Position numbers and translations under genes: made by a program
Shown here: piece by piece, positions 1 to 6,150 of the stretch
Position numbering within the stretch: position 1 is the stretch's first letter
Layout: each line of letters opens with the position of its first letter
Assembly (NCBI GenBank): GCA_003526525.1
Contig: DPVV01000545.1
Span: 1 to 6,219 of the forward strand
Direction: 5' to 3'
Length of the DNA: 6,219 nt
Origin: Lachnoclostridium phytofermentans
GTDB lineage: Bacteria; Bacillota; Clostridia; Lachnospirales; Lachnospiraceae
Notes under the pieces: model-generated
The model's database searches: none
What the model saw: only the letters and a program-made list of their open reading frames with translations
What the model was told of the DNA's origin: nothing

Positions 1-58
1 AGTTTTAGAATTTCTTAGGCGACGTCTTTTGTCACCTTGAAATTCTCTTCACACTGTC

Positions 59-436
59 TTAGGTACGTGTTATGTCACATACCGTAAATGACAAGGTGCA
101 CTTCGAATACTCCACAACCGCATTCATCGCGGCTTCTACCTCAGATACTGTTCCTGTAAATACCAAGGTACCACTGGCATAATCAACATTTTGCAGTGTA
201 ACCCCCGATGCCTTCAAAGCTAAATCAGCTCCAATAATTACGGTCTCCGCAGGACTCATGGTTAAAATTCCAATAGCGGCCTTCATCCTCTCGTTTTCCT
301 TTTGAAAACATAATTTTTCCATTAGAAGTGGGTCTGGTGCAGCTATTATGTGAGCCAGAGATATCTGCTTACCAGGAACTAATTCCTGTACAATACGAAG
401 TTTATCTTCGGTTGTCATTGAATCATAAATTCTCAT
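59..436 (-). CDS. BMC shell protein, EutS/PduU type (circularly permuted BMC domain)
   Basis: This is a 125-residue structural protein of a bacterial microcompartment shell; such proteins form hexameric tiles. It matches the EutS/PduU branch along its length: an N-terminal segment with VPGKQISLAHIIA (residues 20-32), which in EutS/PduU helps build a small beta-barrel over the pore; the BMC core AIGILTMSPAETVIIGADLA (54-73); the SGTLVFTGTVSEVEAA strand-turn-helix (88-103); and the family C-terminus TVCDITRT (118-125). The ending is closest to the CSITRT end of PduU as I recall it. The usual length is about 111-116 residues, so this one has about ten extra N-terminal residues. I chose the ATG at 436 because AAGGAG lies 8 nt upstream; an in-frame ATG at 472 would add 12 residues that do not look like the family and has only a weak site. 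It lies 57 bp after the activase gene in the same orientation and is presumably co-transcribed. The 58 bases beyond its stop show no convincing start of another gene. Confidence 0.93.
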   Translation of the reverse strand: MRIYDSMTTEDKLRIVQELVPGKQISLAHIIAAPDPLLMEKLCFQKENERMKAAIGILTMSPAETVIIGADLALKASGVTLQNVDYASGTLVFTGTVSEVEAAMNAVVEYSKCTLSFTVCDITRT

Positions 437-441
437 AGTTT

Positions 442-465
442 CCTCTCCTTCTGCCGCGAACGGCA
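442..465 (-). promoter_or_regulatory. UUCG-loop hairpin abutting the shell gene ribosome binding site
   Basis: In the mRNA, a perfect 5-bp stem UGCCG/CGGCA closes a UUCG tetraloop (465-452). The Shine-Dalgarno core GAAGGAG (451-445) follows at once, 8 nt before the ATG at 436. The stem ends exactly where the ribosome binding site begins, so the site stays single-stranded. It may protect the 5' end of a processed message or separate translation of the shell gene from the activase gene. The loop is closed by a G-C pair and not the extra-stable C(UUCG)G, so its stability is modest. The structure is seen in the sequence; the role is inferred. Confidence 0.5.
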
Positions 466-493
466 TTTCCATTGGTATCCATCCTGAATATGT

Positions 494-1285
494 CTATCCA
501 CCAATTTTCACTAGTAATCCAGAGTGTTTTTCCGCAACTCTTTTTAAATGTTCCATTTCTTCAATCCTTGGTGGCATAATTCCCATGAGTGCATACTCAC
601 GATTTAACCCTTCGTATTTGTCTTGCCCCAAACGGTGATATGGTAACAGGTTCATTTCTTTAACACCTGGTAAACTTCCAGCAAAATCAGCTATCGCTGC
701 AATTTCAGATTCAGTTTGATTAAATGTTGGTATGACTGGAACTCTAATAATTAGCTCGGTTTCTCCGGAAGCTGCAATTTTTCTAGCATTTTCAAGAACT
801 AGTTCATTGCTTTGTCCGGTAAATAATCGATGCTTCTCTGCGTTTACATGTTTAATATCCATAAGATATTGATCAAGAACTGGTAAAATCCTCTCAATCA
901 CTTTATAGTCTGCAAAAGCAGTACTCTCCATTGCCGTATGTAGACCTTCTTCCTTGCAGGCATGTAATAGGTGATACGTAAATTCCGGTTGACATAAAGC
1001 CTCACCACCTGAAAGAGTAACACCTCCGCCAGACCTTTGATAGTAGCTACGGTCTTTTAAAACTTCCTCTAAAACTTCAGAAACGGTAACATCCGTACCG
1101 ATTATTTTATCTTTACCTTGAACCTTCATCGTCTGAATCTGATGTTCCTGAGACTCTGGATTACAGCACCAACGGCATCGAAACGCACAGCCTTTCAGAA
1201 ATACAATAGTGCGAATTCCATTTCCATCATGAATAGAATAACGTTGAATATCAAATATTCTACCTTTTACATTTAAGTCATCCAT
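494..1285 (-). CDS. Glycyl radical enzyme activating enzyme (radical SAM)
   Basis: This 263-residue radical S-adenosylmethionine enzyme is expected to abstract a hydrogen from Gly840 of the neighbouring dehydratase and so install its glycyl radical. The hallmarks are visible: the N-terminal YSIHDGNGIRTIVFLKGC (residues 16-33); the [4Fe-4S] cluster motif C33-x3-C37-x2-C40 followed by CNPES; the SAM-binding GGE (93-95) in TLSGGEALCQPE; DIKH (143-146); and RVPVIPTFN (181-189). It resembles pyruvate formate-lyase activase in size (about 246 residues). It lacks the Cys-rich ferredoxin-like insert that normally follows the CxxxCxxC loop in activases of glycerol, propanediol and choline glycyl radical enzymes, since residues 42-97 contain no cysteine. 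The gene starts 86 bp after the dehydratase stop, with a modest site (GGAG, 5 nt from ATG); its stop is TAG. No encapsulation-peptide-like extension is visible. The family is certain; pairing with the adjacent enzyme is inferred from gene order. Confidence 0.95.
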   Translation of the reverse strand: MDDLNVKGRIFDIQRYSIHDGNGIRTIVFLKGCAFRCRWCCNPESQEHQIQTMKVQGKDKIIGTDVTVSEVLEEVLKDRSYYQRSGGGVTLSGGEALCQPEFTYHLLHACKEEGLHTAMESTAFADYKVIERILPVLDQYLMDIKHVNAEKHRLFTGQSNELVLENARKIAASGETELIIRVPVIPTFNQTESEIAAIADFAGSLPGVKEMNLLPYHRLGQDKYEGLNREYALMGIMPPRIEEMEHLKRVAEKHSGLLVKIGG

Positions 1286-1371
1286 CTTAACTCCGTTCCG
1301 TTCTTACACTTTTTGTATCAAGAAATACTGCCAGTTTCACTTCCTATCGATTCGATTTACCTGTACCTATT

Positions 1372-3966
1372 TTAGAACCCTTGTGTAGTTCGATTAATAA
1401 TATCATCCTGTAAAGACCTAGATAATGTAGTGAATAAGGCGCTATAACCAGCAACACGTACTACCAAATGTTTATAGTTTTCTGGATGCTTTTGTGCGTC
1501 CAATAAAGTTTCTCTGCTTACTACATTAAACTGTACATGCATACCCTTTTGATCAAAGAAGGCACGGATTAATGCTACGAATTTCTCTAATCCACCACGG
1601 CCCTGTAACGCAGATGGGTGGAATTTTTGATTGTATAAGGTTCCATTCGTCGCATCCATATGGTCAAGGCGTGCCACGGAATTGGCTGCTGCTGTTGGAC
1701 CTTTGGTATCACGTCCCGGCGCTGGTCCAACACCATCTGCAATTGGGGTATTTGCAAGTCTTCCATCTGGGGTAGCCCCTGTTTGTTCACCTAACGGAAC
1801 ATTTGCGGAAACTGGATATAAGCCAGCTTGGAATACACCGCCTCTAGGATTTTTATATTTCTGTAATGGCTTTGTATAGGTATAAGCAATCTCCCTGGCA
1901 AATTCATCAATCTCTAGAATATCATTACCGTACTTTGGTAACACTTCAATCATCTGTAGAATCTCTTGATATCTTGACTGATTACTTGAGTTACCCACAG
2001 GTGTTATACTCTGTGTACTTTCTTTTTTTGCCTCAAGGACTGTCTTTAGAATTTGTTCTATTTCTTTTTCGGAAGGTTCTTTTCCGTGTTCTCTCAATTC
2101 TTTTACAATCTGTACTGTAATTTGCTGCGCTAACTTAATATCAATCGGTTGATACGAAATTTCATTACTGAAATTTTTCTTTGTTCCCATGCCGAAATTA
2201 TGTAGAAGTGCTTCTTTTAATTCGGTAATGGAAACCTTGCCTTCTTCATATACAAGTTTCTTAATCGCATATAAGGAATCTGTCATATTGGCAATACCAA
2301 ACCCTTGTGGTCCGGTAAAGTTGTATTTTGCACCACCCTCTTGAACACATAATCCACGTCCGATACAATCTTCCACCATAGAGGATTCAAATGGCAATGG
2401 ACAAAGTTTTGCATGAGCCATATCAATAGAATTATCCGCATTGACAAGTAAAGAAATAAAGTATTCCATCTGGGTTTTATAAGCTTCATAAAAGGCATCA
2501 AATGTAGTGAGATTTTCAATCGAACCAGTTGGAGCACCAACTAATTTTCCATTTTCATACCCACCGGAAAATACCATCTCTAATGGACGGCACATATTAA
2601 AGAATGCTGCATCATGCCATCCGTCGGTCTTTCCAGGTACCTGAGGTTCCACACAACCGATAATGTTATAACTTCTTGCTTCCTCTATCGTCGCACCCTT
2701 GTTCATCATTGCCGGGATAATTACCTCATCGTTATAATAAGCAGGTAAACCAATACCCGTTCTGGTAACTTCCGCAGCTTTTATTAATAAATCATGAGGA
2801 GAACCATTCCATACTCGAATGCTTAGGGAAGGCTGTGGAAGCATTGTGTGCATTGATGCTTCTAATATCATAAAACTAAGTTCATTCGTGGCATCTCTGC
2901 CGTTACTGTCCTGTCCGCCAACAATCATATTCTGGAACATTCCATATCCTGCAAAGCCTTCCGCAGAAGCGGCATCACGACACTTGTTAATATCATTTAA
3001 TTTCACAAAGATACAGTCAATGATTTCTTGAGCCTCTTCACCAGTGATTCTACCTGCTTCACGATCTGCTTTATAATATGGATATAAATATTGGTCAAAC
3101 CTTCCCGGAGAGATCGAATGTCCGCTTGATTCAATCTGTAATAATAGTTGTACAAACCAAAATGCCTGACATGCTTCATAGAACGTGGTCGCACCCTTAG
3201 CCGGAACTCTCTCACAATTTCTTGCAATCGTTAAAAGTTCTTGTTTTCTCTTCTCATCCTGGCAAGTTAGTGCTAGTCTTTTTGCTTCCGCTGCATATCG
3301 TTTCGCATACAGAATAGCTGAATCACAGCTTCTAATTACAGCGTCATAGAAATTAAGGCGACTTGCGTAATCTGCATCACCTAGGTGTAATTCCTTTTTC
3401 CTGCTTAAAACTTCTTCTTTAATTCCTTCGTAACCAATAGCGATTACCTTATCATACTGCACAGTAATATGCCCTACACCATTATAAAAATAGTTACCTG
3501 GTGTAAATACATTGTGCTCCATCGCAAGTTTCGTTTCCGGAGCCATATAATAATCTGCTAATTCACTTGTTGTTTTGCCCTTCCAATAGCTATGTACTTC
3601 TCTTAACTCTTTTTTTGCTTCTTCTGAAATATAAAACGGATCGGCTGTTCTAGTCGCTACGGTATCAAGTTCAGCGATTAACCAATCAAAAGAGAACTCA
3701 GGAAAGGTTTGACATCCTCTTTCTGCAACAGTCGCGCTTCCTACTATTAATTCGTTCTCTCGAATTACTACTTGAAGATTCTTTACTATATGTTCAAAAG
3801 CCTTGGAGCGTCTACTGATGATAGGCTCTCCTTCCGTCTGCTGATACGATTCCGTGATTAAAACTGCACGTTTTGATTCAATCTCTGGCATTTTCTCGTA
3901 TAACGCATCCATTAGTTTTTGTATACGAGGTGATTTTTCATATCCTTTTTTGGTTTCAGCCATCAT
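1372..3966 (-). CDS. B12-independent propanediol/glycerol dehydratase (glycyl radical enzyme), BMC-associated
   Basis: This 864-residue glycyl radical enzyme is predicted to dehydrate 1,2-propanediol to propionaldehyde (or glycerol to 3-hydroxypropionaldehyde) in a microcompartment. The PFL-like domain covers roughly residues 12-740, and the glycine radical domain fills the C-terminus with RVAGYSA (837-843; radical at Gly840). From my recall of Clostridium butyricum glycerol dehydratase (787 residues), the active-site positions correspond as follows: His165 (H164), His283-Ser284 in SSGHSISPGRFDQY (H281-S282), Cys438 and Glu440 in IIGCVEPQ (C433, E435), Asp452 in GWHDAAFFN (D447), Tyr717 (Y640) and Gly840 (G763). 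The offset jumps from 5 at Cys438 to 77 at Tyr717, which shows an insertion of about 72 residues near 593-664 (separate entry). There is no N-terminal extension. Two adjacent ATGs exist: AAGGAGG lies 5 nt before the first (3966) and 8 nt before the second (3963), so either may be used. It is the first gene of the BMC operon, 34 nt after a predicted transcription start. 1,2-Propanediol as substrate is favoured by the BMC context but not proven. Confidence 0.93.
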   Translation of the reverse strand: MMAETKKGYEKSPRIQKLMDALYEKMPEIESKRAVLITESYQQTEGEPIISRRSKAFEHIVKNLQVVIRENELIVGSATVAERGCQTFPEFSFDWLIAELDTVATRTADPFYISEEAKKELREVHSYWKGKTTSELADYYMAPETKLAMEHNVFTPGNYFYNGVGHITVQYDKVIAIGYEGIKEEVLSRKKELHLGDADYASRLNFYDAVIRSCDSAILYAKRYAAEAKRLALTCQDEKRKQELLTIARNCERVPAKGATTFYEACQAFWFVQLLLQIESSGHSISPGRFDQYLYPYYKADREAGRITGEEAQEIIDCIFVKLNDINKCRDAASAEGFAGYGMFQNMIVGGQDSNGRDATNELSFMILEASMHTMLPQPSLSIRVWNGSPHDLLIKAAEVTRTGIGLPAYYNDEVIIPAMMNKGATIEEARSYNIIGCVEPQVPGKTDGWHDAAFFNMCRPLEMVFSGGYENGKLVGAPTGSIENLTTFDAFYEAYKTQMEYFISLLVNADNSIDMAHAKLCPLPFESSMVEDCIGRGLCVQEGGAKYNFTGPQGFGIANMTDSLYAIKKLVYEEGKVSITELKEALLHNFGMGTKKNFSNEISYQPIDIKLAQQITVQIVKELREHGKEPSEKEIEQILKTVLEAKKESTQSITPVGNSSNQSRYQEILQMIEVLPKYGNDILEIDEFAREIAYTYTKPLQKYKNPRGGVFQAGLYPVSANVPLGEQTGATPDGRLANTPIADGVGPAPGRDTKGPTAAANSVARLDHMDATNGTLYNQKFHPSALQGRGGLEKFVALIRAFFDQKGMHVQFNVVSRETLLDAQKHPENYKHLVVRVAGYSALFTTLSRSLQDDIINRTTQGF
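1972..2187 (-). other. Encapsulation-peptide-like insertion inside the dehydratase
   Basis: This covers codons 594-665 of the dehydratase. It lies between the ALLHNFG segment and the YQEILQMIEVLPKYGND segment, which should be adjacent in ordinary family members. The insertion has one predicted amphipathic helix at about 609-626 (hydrophobic I610, A613, I616, I620, L624), a GKEPSEK turn, a second helix at about 634-647 (I636, I639, L640, V643, L644), and then a polar Ser/Thr/Asn/Gln-rich linker at about 649-664. The second helix, EIEQILKTVLE, follows the same pattern as the encapsulation peptide ELETLIRTILS at the N-terminus of Salmonella PduP. A role in cargo loading is inferred; the insertion and helix pattern are read from the sequence. 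Confidence 0.7.
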
Positions 3967-3971
3967 ACCAA

Positions 3972-3978
3972 CCTCCTT
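3972..3978 (-). promoter_or_regulatory. Strong ribosome binding site of the dehydratase gene
   Basis: AAGGAGG matches the 16S rRNA anti-Shine-Dalgarno over 7 bases, 5 nt before the ATG at 3966 and 8 nt before the adjacent in-frame ATG at 3963. The site therefore cannot decide firmly between the two starts. It is much stronger than the GGAG site of the activase gene, which fits abundant enzyme and sparse activase. Confidence 0.8.
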
Positions 3979-4006
3979 ACTTGTGGTTTTGTGTCATTTT
4001 ACCGTA

Positions 4007-4035
4007 ATTATATCATTGGTGTAATTATAAGTCAA
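4007..4035 (-). promoter_or_regulatory. SigA-type promoter of the BMC operon
   Basis: On the minus strand, -35 TTGACT (4035-4030) and -10 TATAAT (4012-4007) are separated by exactly 17 bp. This is one base from the vegetative sigma consensus. Transcription should start near the A at 4000, giving a leader of about 34 nt before the dehydratase ATG. An inverted repeat ends 2 bp upstream of the -35 box, so control by a DNA-binding regulator is likely. Confidence 0.85.
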
Positions 4036-4037
4036 TA

Positions 4038-4074
4038 CAATACCACATGTTAAATGTTTATTTATGTGGTATTG
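4038..4074 (-). promoter_or_regulatory. Perfect 11-bp inverted repeat, probable operator upstream of -35
   Basis: The arms CAATACCACAT and ATGTGGTATTG are exact reverse complements separated by 15 bp, so arm centres are 26 bp (about 2.5 helical turns) apart. The repeat occupies about -38 to -74 relative to the predicted start, immediately upstream of the -35 box, which is a typical position for an activator. I cannot assign the regulator; none is encoded in the window. A 6-base piece of the arm, ACCACA, recurs in the leader at 3987-3982. It could instead form an RNA hairpin in read-through transcripts, but no T-run follows, so it is not a terminator. Confidence 0.7.
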
Positions 4075-4082
4075 CATTTATT

Positions 4083-4097
4083 ACATTGTAACAATGT
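4083..4097. repeat. 15-bp perfect palindrome upstream of the BMC operon promoter
   Basis: ACATTGT-A-ACAATGT has 7-bp arms around a single central base, 8 bp upstream of the inverted repeat and about -83 to -97 from the predicted start. It could be a second regulator site. It fits neither the cre consensus nor the Rex consensus as I know them. AT-rich intergenic DNA yields some such palindromes by chance. Confidence 0.4.
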
Positions 4098-4162
4098 TGA
4101 CTTTATATTAATTCAATTTTATGTATAGGATATAACCTGAATTTTCCCAATTGACGAAATGC

Positions 4163-4197
4163 AAAAAAGCTGAAGCTCATTACAGAGTTCAGCCTTT
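4163..4197 (-). terminator. Intrinsic terminator of the receptor gene
   Basis: On the minus strand, GGCTGAACTC (4194-4185 region) pairs with GAG-c-TTCAGC across a TGTAAT loop. This gives 9 base pairs with one bulged base, followed by six Ts (4168-4163). A-rich sequence on the other side means it could also work weakly on the plus strand. It lies about 125 bp after the receptor stop and separates that transcript from the BMC operon. Confidence 0.85.
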
Positions 4198-4271
4198 TAT
4201 TTATATTATTATTTATGTTGATAAAATATTTTATAATCGGATTATCAGCTCTATGAATATATATTAGATAA

Positions 4272-4313
4272 GGGCGTTGACTCATAGATGATAACATCTT
4301 TGGATCACCGCCC
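4272..4313 (-). other. Two-part hairpin in the receptor 3' untranslated region
   Basis: In the transcript GGGCG pairs with CGCCC, extended by three more pairs after one mismatch (arms 4313-4305 and 4280-4272). A symmetric 5/5 internal loop follows, and then an inner AGATG/CATCT stem with a 4-base loop (4299-4286). It begins 8 nt after the stop codon at 4322. Only a short mixed TTATCT sequence follows, so it is a poor terminator by itself. It may stabilise the 3' end or be an auxiliary terminator. I recognise no known RNA family in it. Confidence 0.45.
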
Positions 4314-4321
4314 CTTCTGGT

Positions 4322-6016
4322 TTAGTTTTTTTTCTCTAGCTTAAACTGATCAATCAAACTGTCCAGACTCTCACACTGTGCAAACAGCTCTTCACTAATC
4401 GCAGAACTCTCTTCTGCTGTAGCAGAGGTAGACTGGATTACAGAGGATATCTGCTCAATGGCAGACTGTATTTCATTCATAGTAACTGATTGTTTTTGTG
4501 AAGATTCCACCTGTTCATGAATGGAACTAATGATTTCGTCCAAGTTTGACAGTACGTCATTTAAGGATTCTGAAGTTTCTTTCACGGTACGGCTTCCGGA
4601 TTCCACCTCATGAACCGTACTCTCTATCAACATTCTGGTAGTTTGAGCTGCCCGTGCACTTTCGCTCGCCAATTTTCCGATTTCGGCAGCAACTACAGCG
4701 AAGCCTCTTCCAGCTTCACCAGCTCTTGCGGCTTCAATAGATGCATTTAGGGAAAGCAGGTTGGTCTGTGAAGCAATCCCATCTATGGTATTGATAATAA
4801 CTTCAATCTGAGCGGATAAGCCGCTTATCTTTTCCATAGAGATTACCATGTTTTCCATATAAGATTTGCTCTGATCAGCCTTAGTGTTGATTATCTTTGC
4901 ATTACTTTCTGCAACTTCGGCTTTTTGGGCATCTTTGGTAGTCTGCTCGGTAACATCCTCAATTGTAGCAGTAAGTTCTTCTATGGAACTGGCCTGTTCG
5001 GTAGCACCTTCTGCCAAGTTCTGGGCCCCCTGAGACATATTAAGCGCACCAGAATTAACTTGTGCGGAAGCATCTCTGATTTGACTAAGGGATTCGCTTA
5101 AGGTAGCCTTAATACTACGCATAGCTAAGAGAATAGGTAAATAATCACCGATATACAGATCAGTGTTTTGGGATTTTATTGCAAAATTACCATTGCCCAT
5201 TTCTACTAAACAATATTCAATATCAGGAATAATGCGCTGAATCATAACTACCATCTTCTTCAGGTTGGTAGCAAGAGAACCCAGTTCATCTTTCGATTCA
5301 TAGGTAATGTCTACCTTTAAGTCCCCTTCTGCTATACTTTTAGTAACGTTTTCTAATTCCAAAATAGGAGTGGTAAGCTGCTTGGTCAGAAGTTTCCCTA
5401 TGGTGAGTGCAATTAAGATAGCAGCAACAGAAGTAAGAAACGCAATTATTATTATAATAACTTTTATGATATTTGCCTGATTATAAGTAGAGCTTACGTC
5501 TTCTTCAGCATAGTCGCCAATTTTACTTAGTATATTCAATACTTCATTGGCTTTCACGGAGTAATCTTCATTAAAACTTCTAAAAGCCTGTTCAAAATCT
5601 CCAGCATCTACATATTCCAGAACTCTGGTTCGCGCTTCCTTATTGGCTTCCATAGCAGTATTGAGTTCTGTCAAAAGATCTTTGTCAGCAAAATTTTTGT
5701 TGAGAAAATCCAATTGCACTTCCTGATCTGCCATGTTTTTATCAATTTCTTCTCTAAGCTGGGAAATTTTATTTGGATCATCTGAAAGATTAGTGATCCA
5801 GAGAATGTTTTTCATGACACTATGCACATCTCTGCGATACTGATATTGGGCGAGGTTATTTCGATAAGGCGTTTTATAAAAGTAATTTAAATTATTACCT
5901 ATCAGAAATAACCCAAAAATGGAAACAAGGATGGTTAAAGTAAAACAAGCAATAACAATATTAAAAGAAGTGGTTAATTTTTTACCGATTTTGTAATTCA
6001 ATAACTTTTTTTTCAT
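4322..6016 (-). CDS. Methyl-accepting chemotaxis protein with 4-helix-bundle sensor
   Basis: This 564-residue transmembrane chemoreceptor would signal through CheW/CheA to the flagellar motor. It has a basic N-terminus, TM1 at about 16-39, an extracellular helical sensor at about 40-182 that looks like the 4HB_MCP type, and TM2 at about 183-206. A HAMP domain follows at about 207-260 (P217 and DELGSL at 243-248), then a second HAMP-like stretch at about 262-312, and the long cytoplasmic coiled coil. The hairpin tip that binds CheA/CheW is the highly conserved [20 protein letters not shown] with [21 protein letters not shown] (about 411-450). Likely methylation sites are the EE pairs at 346-347 and 535-536. 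No CheR-docking pentapeptide ends the protein (it ends KLEKKN). The start at 6016 is supported by GAGGAG 7 nt upstream. The gene has its own promoter and terminator, so it is not part of the BMC operon. The ligand cannot be read from the sequence; a link to sugars or diols would be guesswork. Confidence 0.95.
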   Translation of the reverse strand: MKKKLLNYKIGKKLTTSFNIVIACFTLTILVSIFGLFLIGNNLNYFYKTPYRNNLAQYQYRRDVHSVMKNILWITNLSDDPNKISQLREEIDKNMADQEVQLDFLNKNFADKDLLTELNTAMEANKEARTRVLEYVDAGDFEQAFRSFNEDYSVKANEVLNILSKIGDYAEEDVSSTYNQANIIKVIIIIIAFLTSVAAILIALTIGKLLTKQLTTPILELENVTKSIAEGDLKVDITYESKDELGSLATNLKKMVVMIQRIIPDIEYCLVEMGNGNFAIKSQNTDLYIGDYLPILLAMRSIKATLSESLSQIRDASAQVNSGALNMSQGAQNLAEGATEQASSIEELTATIEDVTEQTTKDAQKAEVAESNAKIINTKADQSKSYMENMVISMEKISGLSAQIEVIINTIDGIASQTNLLSLNASIEAARAGEAGRGFAVVAAEIGKLASESARAAQTTRMLIESTVHEVESGSRTVKETSESLNDVLSNLDEIISSIHEQVESSQKQSVTMNEIQSAIEQISSVIQSTSATAEESSAISEELFAQCESLDSLIDQFKLEKKN

Positions 6017-6054
6017 AGGTTATCTCCTCTGTTGTAAATTTGCAAACGTCCCTA

Positions 6055-6084
6055 ATGATAGCATAGTAATTAATATACTGTCAA
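6055..6084 (-). promoter_or_regulatory. SigA-like promoter of the chemoreceptor gene
   Basis: On the minus strand, a perfect -35 TTGACA (6084-6079) and a -10 TATCAT (6060-6055) are 18 bp apart. This predicts a leader of about 30 nt before the ATG at 6016. I looked for the motility sigma pattern (TAAA with GCCGATA) that often drives receptor genes in Firmicutes and did not see it here. Confidence 0.65.
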
Positions 6085-6150
6085 TAAATATATTTTCTGG
6101 GTTTTTCTGTATTTCTCAAAGCAGGCGCTTACCATTCTGGTTATGCAAAT

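Larger units (their letters stand above)
3967..4321. other. 355-bp intergenic region between receptor gene and BMC operon
   Basis: This AT-rich region carries no credible gene. Following transcription it contains: a two-part hairpin just after the receptor stop (4313-4272); two AT-rich palindromes that share a base pair or two, ATAATC-G-GATTAT (4233-4245) and ATAAAATATTTTAT (4221-4234); the receptor terminator (4197-4163); about 65 bp with nothing recognisable (4162-4098); a 15-bp palindrome (4097-4083); an 11-bp inverted repeat (4074-4038); and the BMC operon promoter (4035-4007) with a leader of about 34 nt. The leader is too short for a riboswitch. Confidence 0.8.

Noticed and set aside
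1..58. Start of a further operon gene at the left edge
   Set aside because: All three minus-strand frames lack a start with a ribosome binding site, and two frames contain stops; the next gene must begin beyond the window.
437..472. Longer start for the shell protein (12 extra residues from the ATG at 472)
   Set aside because: The extension is unlike EutS/PduU N-termini, contains the hairpin and the good ribosome binding site, and its own upstream site is weak and badly spaced.
1572..3227. Several 67-85-codon open frames on both strands
   Set aside because: All lie inside the dehydratase gene, which has strong family matches over its whole length; none has a credible start site.
1372..3966. 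Choline trimethylamine-lyase or pyruvate formate-lyase
   Set aside because: The GHS and GWHD segments match diol dehydratases, and formate-lyase has adjacent catalytic cysteines (CC), whereas here the motif is GCVE.
3967..4006. Riboswitch in the BMC operon leader (for example cobalamin)
   Set aside because: The predicted leader is only about 34 nt, too short for a riboswitch, and the enzyme is of the B12-independent type.
4233..4247. Motility-sigma -10 like sequence (TCCGATTAT)
   Set aside because: No matching TAAA -35 element lies at the correct distance, and it sits inside the receptor 3' region ahead of a terminator.
4103..4297. 64-codon open frame on the minus strand between the receptor and the BMC operon
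   Set aside because: It runs through the receptor terminator and the 3' hairpin, has no ribosome binding site, and its Asn/Ile-rich translation simply reflects AT-rich noncoding DNA.
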